A stretch of DNA of 64,000 nucleotides from IMG/VR virus record IMGVR_UViG_3300014325_000012, positions 1-64,000 of that record; one strand, given 5' to 3'. A model generated the notes under the pieces. It made no database searches and had not been told where the DNA came from. It worked only from the letters and a program-made list of their open reading frames with translations. Below are positions 8,280-17,006 of this stretch, one piece after another (position 1 is the first letter of the stretch; every line of letters starts with the position of its first letter). This DNA comes from a virus. The position numbers were made by a program, and so were the translations under genes.

Positions 8280-11200
8280 TTATTTATCTGTAGCACTTTC
8301 TGATAGGTTACTATCTAGGTATACGGATCTTTTATTTCTAAGGTACCCTAGAAGATCATCTTCTAAAACACTGTTAGTAATAAGGAATGAAGGAAGAAAG
8401 TAATTTCCAAATACAAAGATATCTCTCTTTCTTTGGTCATTGAATCTAAGTCTAATTGCTTGCTGAGTCTTAGCTATAGCAAACTTTTCTATTATGTTGT
8501 AATCCGGATCAGCCGGAAAAACATAGGTAAAGTCCGGGTATTCAAATATAGCTGCCCTATTATTTATAGGTAATATCCTCTTAATAGGTTCTCGTTCTCT
8601 TGGTATAGATGCATTGTCACCTATGTCCGAAGGAAAAGGGTTAGGATCTATAGGCCTATCGTTTACTCTATTCCAGAAGTTAGATATACTTTTAAGCCTA
8701 AATACTTCTTGCTTAAACATATAAGCATTTAGATATACCCCAGCTACAAGAAATTGGATAAGGTAGTCTTCAAATTTGTTTGTACCTATCATCATGTGTC
8801 CAATACAGACTTGTGAAGGCGGCTCCCTTCCAACATCAAGATCCGGGTAATTATTTTTGAGAAATGTTTCAGCTATTGTCTTAAATTTATCATTTTTACC
8901 ATCTTCATAAGTGGTAATTAGTATTTTTTGCCCTTTGTATTTGGTTGTGGCTAACTCTCCAATAAACTCCAGTATCTCTGTAAATCTCTCATAGTTATAG
9001 TCTCCAAACTCGTCTAGGCTCCCTTTTAAGGAAGTCTTTGACATGGAGGAATCCAATACTTGAGTAACAGTATTACCGGAATTCATCTTTCTAAAGTCTA
9101 GTACCTCATCATCTCCAAACACCTCTATATTGTTATTATCTAATACTATTTTCAAATAGTCAATAGGAGGAGTAGCATCTGTAAATACTCTAACTTTTAC
9201 AGAAGGAAGAGGATAAAACATTTGGATACCCTGAGTTTTATCATGGTAGAGATTTAAGTTAAAGTACCTAATGTAGTCTGGAACATTCCATGGAATCCTT
9301 TTATCATCTAAACTAAACTTTAGATTTTCCAGTTCTGTCTCACTTGCTCTTATGGTAAATTTATCCTTATCATCCTTAGCATACCCACCGTTAACTAACC
9401 AATTATAAAGCTTTTCCATCCAAGAGACTTCTTTAATAAAGGTTTCTAATACAGCCAGTTCATCTTGTCTTGGTTTAATTCTTTTATGACAATTGTCAAT
9501 GAAGGCCTCATCCACAAACATAATATCATACTTACTCTGCATGATACTAAACATAGTCTCCTTACAAGATAAATGAGCGTGTTGAATTATGACTACTTGT
9601 GGGGCATCTTCTACCACTTTCTTGTACTGTGTAGGATATGGGCAATCCTTAGCATATGGGCACTTTTTACAATAAGCCCCTTTCCATACACTGGAGCTAA
9701 TCCCAAGATTGTATAAGTACTGAATATTACCTTCTTCAGGACAATCAAATCCAGGATTTAGTTTATCAAATAAGTTTTTGTGGCTCATGACTACAAAAGC
9801 TTTTATGCCTGTAGGATTACCATCTAAATCTTTCTCTATTCTATTTTTATGCTCTATTGCCAAATTGCCAGTAGGAACAGAAATAAGTACTCTGTGCCCT
9901 TTCTTAGCAAGGGAAACAGTAAGCTCATCAATTTTAAAACTTTTACCACTACCTTGTGGACTAGCTAACAATATATCTTTTGAAGTCTCGTCTTCTAGGC
10001 ATTGCCATATTTTATTTGAGACTCTCTTAAATGTGTCTGTTCTAGTATCCTGTGCGGAAATTAATTTCATCTCACTAAGTAGATACTTCTTGATTGGGCT
10101 ACCATACCATAGTTGTTTAGGATTAATAAATCCTGGTCTGTCCTTAAATGGACAACCCTCACACAGATTGAAAGTTTCCTCCCACTTCTTACATGAGGGA
10201 AAATATCTGTCAGGAGATTCCAATATCGCAGTTCTATCCCTATCCCAATTATGAGAATCATAAGGAGTTAGTCTATAATCTTCCGTAAATTCTTTTATCC
10301 ACTCCTCACCTTCTGATTTCTTTCCCATCTTTGCATCATTATAGTTAGCAATACTCCACAACCATAATCCTGCCGTATGTCCTAATCCTCTTTTATCTTG
10401 TAATAAGCTACCATTTTTACATCCATCTATTACTTGATTTATGGCTTGACAATTAGAAGCTACCTTCTTCAATACTGGAGGTAGGTTAGCTACGGGTAAT
10501 TTTAGTCCTCTAGAGTTGAAAAAGAACTTCTTATTCCTAATATCCCAAGGTCTTACTGGTTTACTTTCCTTTAGCTTGGTTTTTATATTTGCCTTTACAA
10601 ATTCCTCTGTTAGTGGTTTAGCTGCAATGAAAGCATCTAATATAAATTCAGCAGAAGCACTTACTACATTCTTCCATAGTACTGGGTTTACCTTATTGGT
10701 TTTAAGGTGAATCCCTCCTGGAAGCCTTATTACGTTTCCGCTCTTAACAGTTGGGTATAGTTCCAACCCTATTTTTCTGTAATCAATACCAGCCTCAAGC
10801 AATAGCTGATCTGTAAACACTTTTAAGAGTCCGACATCTAAACAATCGCACATAATCCATACATGGGCTCTTTCGTCATCCTCAGTACCACTGAATTCCC
10901 ATATATAATCAATAGCATAGCTATTTAAGATTGGTAGTAGTTTATTTCTTATAGTATCAACAGATTCTTGACTATCGCAATCAATACAAAACCACTTGGC
11001 CTTGTTATCTTTAAATTTTCCAACACAGCCCATAGAGCCTACTACGGATCTAGAACTTAAAGAAGCCTTCTGAGAAAAATGTTTTATTAGGTCAGATTCT
11101 GTCATTTCCCTTATTAAGGGCCAGTACTGTATAGTGGGTTTAGATTCCCAAGCTCTCGCTGCATGTGGTAAATGTTGCATAGACCACATAATAGTATCTT

Positions 11201-11288
11201 TGCCTGAATCATTTTTCTTATTTACTATAGGGCCATAGAAGAACTTATTTCTAAATTCTCCTATTTTCTTTATGAGAGATAAAGACAT
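8280..11288 (-). CDS. Primase-helicase fusion (archaeo-eukaryotic-type primase plus SF2-like helicase)
   Basis: The 1002-residue protein starts at ATG 11288, directly after the thymidylate synthase stop. The N-terminal part has primase-polymerase features: WFCIDCDS (metal-binding acidic pair) and FSGTEDDERAHVWI, with later Cys-rich CEGCPFKDRPGF. The helicase half has Walker A ASPQGSGKS, IMFVDEA (motif II) and a C-terminal block ending KTQQAIRLRFNDQRKRDIFVFGNYF. A second cysteine group, YCKKCPYAKDCPY between motifs I and II, resembles the iron-sulfur cluster of XPD/DinG helicases. It would open and prime the fork for the family A polymerase. Domain order is firm; the Fe-S idea is inference. 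Confidence 0.8.
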   Translation of the reverse strand: MSLSLIKKIGEFRNKFFYGPIVNKKNDSGKDTIMWSMQHLPHAARAWESKPTIQYWPLIREMTESDLIKHFSQKASLSSRSVVGSMGCVGKFKDNKAKWFCIDCDSQESVDTIRNKLLPILNSYAIDYIWEFSGTEDDERAHVWIMCDCLDVGLLKVFTDQLLLEAGIDYRKIGLELYPTVKSGNVIRLPGGIHLKTNKVNPVLWKNVVSASAEFILDAFIAAKPLTEEFVKANIKTKLKESKPVRPWDIRNKKFFFNSRGLKLPVANLPPVLKKVASNCQAINQVIDGCKNGSLLQDKRGLGHTAGLWLWSIANYNDAKMGKKSEGEEWIKEFTEDYRLTPYDSHNWDRDRTAILESPDRYFPSCKKWEETFNLCEGCPFKDRPGFINPKQLWYGSPIKKYLLSEMKLISAQDTRTDTFKRVSNKIWQCLEDETSKDILLASPQGSGKSFKIDELTVSLAKKGHRVLISVPTGNLAIEHKNRIEKDLDGNPTGIKAFVVMSHKNLFDKLNPGFDCPEEGNIQYLYNLGISSSVWKGAYCKKCPYAKDCPYPTQYKKVVEDAPQVVIIQHAHLSCKETMFSIMQSKYDIMFVDEAFIDNCHKRIKPRQDELAVLETFIKEVSWMEKLYNWLVNGGYAKDDKDKFTIRASETELENLKFSLDDKRIPWNVPDYIRYFNLNLYHDKTQGIQMFYPLPSVKVRVFTDATPPIDYLKIVLDNNNIEVFGDDEVLDFRKMNSGNTVTQVLDSSMSKTSLKGSLDEFGDYNYERFTEILEFIGELATTKYKGQKILITTYEDGKNDKFKTIAETFLKNNYPDLDVGREPPSQVCIGHMMIGTNKFEDYLIQFLVAGVYLNAYMFKQEVFRLKSISNFWNRVNDRPIDPNPFPSDIGDNASIPREREPIKRILPINNRAAIFEYPDFTYVFPADPDYNIIEKFAIAKTQQAIRLRFNDQRKRDIFVFGNYFLPSFLITNSVLEDDLLGYLRNKRSVYLDSNLSESATDK

Positions 11289-12155
11289 TTATACCGCCAC
11301 GCTAAATTTTATATATGGATGATGTTTGTAATTCTCTAATTGTATATCCTCTTCCTTGATTTCCCAGAAAGGTTTATCCTTTATTTTTAATGTTGGTAAA
11401 GGGTAAGGTTCCCTCTTAAGTTGTTCTTCTAATCCTTCGATATGATTATTATATATGTGTAAGTCTCCAAAAGTATGTATAAAATACCTTGGCACCTTAT
11501 CGCACTCCTTAGCAACCATGCTAAGTAATAAGGCATAACTAGCAATGTTAAAAGGTACTCCTAGCGCTAAATCAGCACTGCGTTGATACAGCTGTAAATC
11601 TAAACAATTTTCATATACGTTGAATTGAAAGAAACAATGACAAGGAGCTAGTCTCATTTTAGGTAAGTCTGTTACATTCCATGCAGAAACTATAATCCTT
11701 CTGGAGTCTGGATTATTTTTTATTGTGTCAATTGCTTGTTGTATCTGATTAATATGCTCAGTCCAAGGCTGGCCGCAGAATGTGTCATCCTCATTTGTAG
11801 CCGACCACTTGATCCACTGCTTACCATATATAGGTCCACAGTCTCCGTTTGCATCAGCCCACTCGTCCCATATCTTACATCCCAGTGTATTTATATTTGT
11901 TTCACCACGCAAAAACCATAGAAGCTCTTTGACAACTAAATCAAATTTTACTTTCTTAGTAGTAAGAAGTGGAAACCCCTGTCTTAAGTCAGCGTGGTAC
12001 TGATGTCCAAATACACTAGCTGTAGTTACCCCTGTTCTATTATTTTTGGGTTCCCCAGTGGCTAATACTAGTTCAATCATATCCTTATAGATACAATCTA
12101 TTGTGTGCCTACTCTCATAAAATTTTTCGCAACAGAATCTTTTCCTATTAAGCAT
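11289..12155 (-). CDS. thyA: Thymidylate synthase
   Basis: The start is ATG 12155, preceded by AGGAGG and overlapping the exonuclease stop by eight bases; upstream in-frame codons lie before that site. The 288-residue product makes dTMP from dUMP and methylene-tetrahydrofolate. Visible family blocks: NRTGVTTASVFGHQ, FPLLTTKK, LLWFLRGETNI, IWDEWADANGDCGPIYGKQW, DSRRIIVSAWN, the catalytic Cys in RLAPCHCFFQF, LYQRSADLALGVPFNIASYA and HTFGDLHIYNNH. It is full length with all key residues. It works with the class II reductase to supply DNA precursors. Confidence 0.96.
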   Translation of the reverse strand: MLNRKRFCCEKFYESRHTIDCIYKDMIELVLATGEPKNNRTGVTTASVFGHQYHADLRQGFPLLTTKKVKFDLVVKELLWFLRGETNINTLGCKIWDEWADANGDCGPIYGKQWIKWSATNEDDTFCGQPWTEHINQIQQAIDTIKNNPDSRRIIVSAWNVTDLPKMRLAPCHCFFQFNVYENCLDLQLYQRSADLALGVPFNIASYALLLSMVAKECDKVPRYFIHTFGDLHIYNNHIEGLEEQLKREPYPLPTLKIKDKPFWEIKEEDIQLENYKHHPYIKFSVAV

Positions 12156-12669
12156 TAGTAATCCTCCTAAATATTTCCAAAGAGGCAACACAGTCTTCCA
12201 AAGCGTCATGAATCCCAGGCTTAACCCCTAAATGCTCAGCCGTACTTTTCAGAGAATATTTTCTAATGCCCTGTAAATCATTAGCCATCATTTGTAGATC
12301 TATGATCATTCCATTTCCATACATATGTAGACGGTTACGAAAGCAAAGAGACTTAACAAAACCAATATCAAATTGAACATTATAGCCTACGTATGTAGGT
12401 GGGTTGTATTTCGGTTTTCTTAATAGATCTTGCAAAGCAAGAAATGCTTCTACCTCTGTAGGTGCGTCTTTGTACTTATCCTCAGTAATTCCGTTAATAG
12501 CTATGGCCGACTCCTCTATAGAAGCTCCTTCCCATGGCCGGACATATGATTTATAAGTATGTAAAACATTTAAATCACTGTCCGTAATAATAGAGCCTAC
12601 CTGCAAAATGCAGTTCTTATCTGTGCTTAATCCACTAGTCTCCACATCAATTATGCAATATATTTCCAT
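12148..12669 (-). CDS. DnaQ-like DEDDh 3'-5' exonuclease
   Basis: The 173-residue protein has the three exonuclease blocks: ExoI IIDVETSGL, ExoII VGYNVQFDIGFV and ExoIII GIHDALEDC with the DEDDh histidine. The INGITEDKYKDAP segment is typical of the epsilon/RNase T group. It is one domain only, so it could be a proofreading partner or a DNA-turnover nuclease. It holds an in-frame CGG codon at 12538-12540 (Arg of SYVRP), followed by C, and the frame is unbroken across it; this is one of only two CGG codons I found that are read as a normal triplet. Confidence 0.88.
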   Translation of the reverse strand: MEIYCIIDVETSGLSTDKNCILQVGSIITDSDLNVLHTYKSYVRPWEGASIEESAIAINGITEDKYKDAPTEVEAFLALQDLLRKPKYNPPTYVGYNVQFDIGFVKSLCFRNRLHMYGNGMIIDLQMMANDLQGIRKYSLKSTAEHLGVKPGIHDALEDCVASLEIFRRITNA

Positions 12670-13386
12670 TTACTTAACCATATCCTTATTTTTGACTCTA
12701 TCTCTAATTCTTCCATACTTTATAGACCTTAGCCCTCTTATTGTAGAACATTTAATTTCTTCTCCTATGTCTGTTATTCTTTCCTCATGCATCGTGGCCA
12801 TAGTAAATTTCATATCCCTTACCCCTAAACAATTATTTGTAACTCTATCACACCACCAAATAAACTCCTCATCGGACATATTACTTTTCATAATGTTTAT
12901 AGTTTTATGTACCCATTGGACATTACCTTCCACATACCCTTTTGAACTGTCTATTCTATCTAGAGAGGCATTTGGGGCATAAACAGTATCTCTAATCTTA
13001 TAAAAATTGAAAAATAATAATGCATTAGAAAACACACATCTCCTATTTTGGGCTATAAATACTCTCCATAAATACTCAATACCTACACTAACATTAAGGC
13101 CCCTCTTTTTCGCTTGCATATTTAATCTATGAATAAAGTCTCCAGGAATATCTTCATAATCTTTATATGCTTTAACAATTTCACCCTTTTTATTTCTCCT
13201 GAGGCAGCCACAGGATATTTTTTTACCTCTTACTACCAAAGAGCCTATAGCAGAAATTTCTTTACCACAACTACACCTAAAATAATATACTCTATTCTTA
13301 GAATGCTTACTTCTACCTGCGTAATCTAAGACGGTTAATTCGTTATATACTGACCCATTAACTAGTAGAGTCCCTCTTTCAACCAT
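12670..13386 (-). CDS. HNH-like homing endonuclease family protein
   Basis: The 238-residue product begins at ATG 13386 after AAAGGGATAAAAT. The N-terminal part has CSCGK...KKISCGCLRR, the same zinc-like cluster as the gene at 4139. The C-terminal part reads CVFSNALL, then ASLDRIDSSKGYVEGNVQWVH and INIMKSNMSDEEFIWWC, a pattern of phage HNH-type endonucleases in which D, N and H residues form the metal site. It separates the exonuclease from the first gene of the operon and is probably a mobile insertion. Confidence 0.72.
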   Translation of the reverse strand: MVERGTLLVNGSVYNELTVLDYAGRSKHSKNRVYYFRCSCGKEISAIGSLVVRGKKISCGCLRRNKKGEIVKAYKDYEDIPGDFIHRLNMQAKKRGLNVSVGIEYLWRVFIAQNRRCVFSNALLFFNFYKIRDTVYAPNASLDRIDSSKGYVEGNVQWVHKTINIMKSNMSDEEFIWWCDRVTNNCLGVRDMKFTMATMHEERITDIGEEIKCSTIRGLRSIKYGRIRDRVKNKDMVK

Positions 13387-13389
13387 ATT

Positions 13390-13749
13390 TTATCCCTTTA
13401 CCCTAAGTACACTATACCTTGTTTCTTTATAACACTCTGGAGGTATGTCTAGAGTATTGATTATTCCAGCTAAATAAAACTCCTTTAATTTTTCCATATT
13501 AATTGTTCTCTTAATATCCACCATATCCTCTAATTGCTGTTCAGTAACTTTAGAAGCTACCCATTCATAAAGCTTATCTTCTATAAATTCGAACCTACTA
13601 GCCTCGGAATAAGTCACTTCCTTTACATCAATTCCCATTCTCTTACAGCGACGCAATAATTTAGTCACATAGAACTTATGTTTTTCTTTAATCTTCTCAG
13701 CGGCTTTAATGGTTTTATCCGCATCTATATACTCTTGTAGTTTTGACAT
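13390..13749 (-). CDS. Hypothetical protein (119 aa), first gene of reverse-strand block
   Basis: ATG 13749 follows GGAGGA at good spacing. The product is charged and mainly helical (KTIKAAEKIKEKHKFYVTKLL, TEQQLEDMVDIKRTINMEKL). No catalytic motif or zinc site is visible and I do not recognise the family. It is the first gene transcribed leftward from the divergent region at 13750-13835, so it is likely expressed early. Confidence 0.7.
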   Translation of the reverse strand: MSKLQEYIDADKTIKAAEKIKEKHKFYVTKLLRRCKRMGIDVKEVTYSEASRFEFIEDKLYEWVASKVTEQQLEDMVDIKRTINMEKLKEFYLAGIINTLDIPPECYKETRYSVLRVKG

Positions 13750-13779
13750 ATTGGTCCTCCATATTAATATGTTATTCCC

Positions 13780-13812
13780 GTAAACTCCGTATTTACAAGT
13801 TTATAGTATAAT
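13780..13812 (+). promoter_or_regulatory. Divergent control region; forward promoter with GTAAACTCC element
   Basis: TATAAT at 13807-13812 (TAGTATAAT) is followed by AGGGAGG and the small terminase start at 13836. GTAAACTCC begins at 13780, 27 bases before TATAAT; the same arrangement and spacing recurs at 31352-31384. The opposite strand must also carry the promoter for the leftward operon starting at 13749 (candidates TATACT and TATAAA). No good -35 hexamer was seen at 17 bases. Confidence 0.5.
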
Positions 13813-13835
13813 TTTAATAATTAGGGAGGATTGTT

Positions 13836-14342
13836 ATGGCTAAAGAGGGTATGGAATTTAATGGTATTTATCTCTCTCCTGGAGAAATAACATATATAAT
13901 AGAACTATTAGCTGGGTTTAAAGATTATGAAGAAGTATGCGCTCTATTCTTTGAATTTACTGAAGGCGAAAAGAGGCTACCTAAGAAAGCTATACAACAG
14001 ATACAACTTAAATTTTCAGATAAAATAAAGCGCCAAAATGAGCTATACCTTACCTATATAGAAGGTAACCCATTAGCACACCTAAAGGTTAGGCTAGATA
14101 TTGCCTATAAAATACTAAAGGATTCCCTTAAGCTTAAGCCTGCTTTTACTATAAAGGTAGGAGATGGAGAATATGAAACAGTTATGAAGGCAGATAACGT
14201 AACCGCTCTACGTGCACTACAACTAGCTATGAATGATCTTAATAAGAGAGAAGAATTAGATATAGAGCAAAAGAAAAATGCCCCACTAGATCAAACTAAT
14301 TCTTCTTGGGACGTAAATGACGGGCTATCTTCGGTGGGTTAG
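13836..14342 (+). CDS. terS: Probable terminase small subunit
   Basis: ATG 13836 follows AGGGAGG. The 168-residue protein is helical and charged (LSPGEITYIIELLAGFKDYEEV, KKAIQQIQLKFSDKIKRQNEL) and ends just before the large subunit. Position, size and helical character fit a small terminase that recognises viral DNA and recruits the motor. I see no diagnostic helix-turn-helix, so the name rests mostly on context. Confidence 0.55.
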   Translation: MAKEGMEFNGIYLSPGEITYIIELLAGFKDYEEVCALFFEFTEGEKRLPKKAIQQIQLKFSDKIKRQNELYLTYIEGNPLAHLKVRLDIAYKILKDSLKLKPAFTIKVGDGEYETVMKADNVTALRALQLAMNDLNKREELDIEQKKNAPLDQTNSSWDVNDGLSSVG

Positions 14343-14343
14343 C

Positions 14344-16234
14344 ATGGGAAGACCTTTTAAATTATGGCCTGATCCCCCTGAAGGAAAACCTTATGGCCCC
14401 ACAGCTAAACAAAGACTTTTATTTATAGAGACACTTCCTGAAGAAGAGACTATAATAGATGGAATAAACATCCAGCGCCCACATAAACACCCAGTTGATA
14501 TTCTCCTATTTATAGGAGGAGCCCGGTAGTGGTAAAAGCTGTGCGGGTGCTAGGAGAGCTATAAAATTTGCATTAGATAATCCTGGCTCTCTGATAGTAC
14601 TAGGAGCCCAAAATTATCCTCTTCTAAAAAGAACCCAAGAAAATGAATGGAAAAATGTATTTACTAGTAAAGTTCCTTGGGATCATATTAAAACTGAAAA
14701 CCCTTTAATTATAAAGAAAGTTACTCAAACAGATAAAAGGGTAATATTTGCTAATGGCTCTCAAGCTCTTTTCATCCACTTCTCCGAACCAGAAATTCTT
14801 AGAGGCTTAGATGCTGATTTAATAGTATTTGAGGAAGCTTGCTTACTTCCGGATAAGGCTTCTTTCGATGAGTTAACAAGAAGGTTATCTGGTCGCAAAG
14901 GACCAGTGAGACAATTAATATTGCTAACAAATCCAGATGCTACAGGAGGATGGATTTCTGAGGCATTTAAATTAAAGGCTAAACCAAAATCAGACGGAAC
15001 ATATCCACCCATTGCCCCTCCTTGTGATTGTCATATGTGCCAGGAATGTTTGATTCATAATAGGGGAGAGTACTATTATGAGGATGAGAATGAAGAGCTG
15101 TGTGTTAAGCCAGGTTCTAAATGTCCTAATTGTAATGAATTAAAACAAAATGATTGTCCTGGGAACCAAGTATACTATAGAGTCATTAAGACTGCCTCCT
15201 CAGACAACCCACATATTCCACAAGATTATGTAAGAACCATGCAAAAATCTATGGATAAGAGAAGTGCCCAAATCTTCGTTGAAGGTAGAACAGATGTAGA
15301 GATGAGGGAATCCTATGTTTATAGAGCATTTAATGAAGGTAATAACATATACGAGGAGCACAGAGAATTAGATTACACCAAACCTATTTATTGGGGAATG
15401 GACTTTAACTATGACCCACAATGTTCGGTGATTTGTCAGGAAATAGAGGAAGACGGAGAATTCCATGTAGGTGTATTAGATGAAATCATTTTATGGAACT
15501 CCTTACCAGAGCACGCCGCTCAAGAGTTTGTAAGAAGATATGAAAGATTTAAAGAGTTTAATAATAGAGTATTAATATATGGAGACCCAGCAGGACTTTA
15601 TGGGACAGGAGATGGGTTAGTCCCAAGCTTTTATGATAAGATTCGAAAAGTCTTATTGGAGGCAGGATTTAATGTAGTGGTAATGATGAAGAAGCCACCT
15701 AAGGAAGATAAGGATAATCCTTTTAGAGAGAGAGTTAAGATACCTGTATCAGAAAGAATAGCAGCAGTAAATGCAATGTTATGCAATGCGGAAGACCCAC
15801 CTAAAGTTAGACTTAAAATTAACCCTGATTGTGCTAACTTAATAAGAAGTTTGGCAGAACTCCAATATACAGAGGATGGTAAACATATAGATAAAATGGT
15901 AGATAAAAGAGCGGGAAGATCCTCTAATAAGGAAGCTGCTCATCTTATGACCCACCCCTCAGATGCCTTGGGCTACTATATTTATAAAAGATTCCCACAA
16001 CTTAAAGGTAAAGAAGGAGTAGCTTTCTTCCAATTTCCAGGACAATCAACTATAGATTTTAGAAAAGGTAAAGTTAGTTTTAGGGAAGATGGGGATGTAC
16101 CTGAGTGGGTAAAGGAAAAAAGAAAGGAAAAAAATGAGAGGAGAGAGGAAAGAAGAAAGAAAAGAGAAGCTAGGAGAAATTCCATAAAAAAATATTTAGA
16201 TGGGTGGGACTTATGGGGAGGCTTTGGGTTCTAA
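14344..16234 (+). CDS. terL: Terminase large subunit, interrupted by a +1 frameshift at a CGG codon
   Basis: The packaging ATPase-nuclease starts at ATG 14344 and reads 60 codons to FIGGA. There the frame meets CGG (14524-14526) and then TAG. Reading CGGU as four bases, or skipping one base, gives FIGGARSGKS (or FIGGAGSGKS), a textbook Walker A motif, and the new frame stays open to TAA 16232-16234 (629 residues). Downstream are Walker B LIVFEEA, coupling motif LLTNPDATGGW, then nuclease acidic residues in YWGMDFNYD, IYGDPAG and THPSDALGYY. A cysteine-rich insert (CDCHMCQEC...CVKPGSKCPNC, about residues 227-266) between ATPase and nuclease looks like a zinc ribbon. Without the shift only a 61-residue stub is made. 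No alternative start could yield the Walker A loop. Confidence 0.88.
14524..14527 (+). other. +1 recoding site CGGU in terL
   Basis: Zero frame is GGA GGA GCC CGG UAG; the correct product needs the frame starting at 14528 (AGU GGU AAA AGC). An AGGAGG sequence at 14514-14519, four bases before CGG, could act as an internal stimulator as in prfB, but the other five sites lack it. Confidence 0.8.
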
Positions 16235-16244
16235 ACTTACTTAG

Positions 16245-16250
16245 TATAAT
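16245..16250 (+). promoter_or_regulatory. TAGTATAAT-type promoter
   Basis: TTAGTATAATTA precedes the gene at 16293 by about 43 bases. The same extended -10-like element recurs before most forward-strand transcription units; no conserved -35 is visible. Confidence 0.45.
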
Positions 16251-16292
16251 TAAAAAGTATATAAGAATCAAAGATTAGGAGAGATTTAATAA

Positions 16293-16862
16293 ATGTCACT
16301 TCCCACAGCAGAACAAAATGGAGTATTCACTCACGTTTACCCAGCAAGCGACCTAGCAGTAGCGGTTACTTATGCCCCCTCTGCTACCTCAACAGGTACC
16401 CCGCTATTTAGTACTGGTATGCCCGCTACGCTTATTTGTATAGTTAAGCTAGTTTCTGGAGCAGGTAGACTAGATGTACAAGTAGGATCAGAAGATTTCA
16501 CTCCCACATTCTCAGGTGGGGATAATACCGCAGTTACTCTTTCCGGAACTTCCTACGCAATAGGAGTAGTTAATACCTCCTTCACTTTTGACGATTCTGA
16601 CTCTAAGACTACAACCATTTCCGTCGATAAGAGATATGTTGCTGTTAAAGTAACAAACACTAGCGGCGCTAATACAATGGGAATTGCAGAATTCGCTATA
16701 ATGGTTTGTTATGAACTAACACCAGGAGAAGATTGGTTCCAAGGTCTACGTGCCTCAGCTAATGCTGTTGCTAACAGAACAGTTGGTGATGGTGCAGGAA
16801 CTGTATCCCTAGTTCCAGATTATGCGGATAACCCATACTTAAATCCAGATCTAAAACTCTAA
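16293..16862 (+). CDS. Beta-rich virion protein, possibly capsid decoration (189 aa)
   Basis: ATG 16293 follows TTAGGAGAG. The sequence is rich in Thr, Ser, Gly and Val with alternating hydrophobic residues (LDVQVGSEDFTPTFSGG, KRYVAVKVTNTSGANTMG), typical of beta-sandwich virion proteins. It has no signal peptide. It is a monocistronic unit with its own promoter and terminator between terminase and portal, which suggests high expression, as for decoration or capsid-fibre proteins. I do not recognise the family. Confidence 0.6.
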   Translation: MSLPTAEQNGVFTHVYPASDLAVAVTYAPSATSTGTPLFSTGMPATLICIVKLVSGAGRLDVQVGSEDFTPTFSGGDNTAVTLSGTSYAIGVVNTSFTFDDSDSKTTTISVDKRYVAVKVTNTSGANTMGIAEFAIMVCYELTPGEDWFQGLRASANAVANRTVGDGAGTVSLVPDYADNPYLNPDLKL

Positions 16863-16889
16863 TAAGTTAAACCCAACCTCACATTTAAA

Positions 16890-16914
16890 GGCCACTCTAA
16901 CGGGTGGTCTTTTT
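16890..16914 (+). terminator. Rho-independent terminator
   Basis: GGCCAC (16890-16895) pairs with GTGGTC (16904-16909), followed by five T, just after the stop of the gene at 16293. Confidence 0.75.
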
Positions 16915-16937
16915 ATTTAGGTGTATAAGACATTCCT

Positions 16938-16979
16938 GTAAACTCCTAAACACGGAGTTTTCCAAATTATTAGTATAAT
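16938..16979 (+). promoter_or_regulatory. GTAAACTCC hairpin and promoter before portal
   Basis: GTAAACTCC (16938-16946) continues as a 7-bp inverted repeat, AAACTCC-TAAACAC-GGAGTTT (16940-16960). TAGTATAAT follows with TATAAT at 16974-16979, 28 bases before the portal start. The hairpin may be an operator or attenuator. Confidence 0.45.
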
Positions 16980-17006
16980 AAGATTAGTCATTTATGTGGA
17001 TGGAAC

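Noticed and set aside
9778-10254. Open frame opposite the primase-helicase
   Set aside because: It is antisense to a conserved gene, has no ribosome site and a composition reflecting the opposite strand.
14514-14529. A prfB-like Shine-Dalgarno-driven frameshift as the general explanation
   Set aside because: AGGAGG occurs only before the terL site; the other five CGG sites have no such sequence upstream, so it may help terL but is not the common cause.
14906-16234. Terminase starting at an internal ATG at 14906
   Set aside because: It would lack the whole ATPase P-loop; the sequence upstream in the same frame encodes the rest of the ATPase back to the CGG site.
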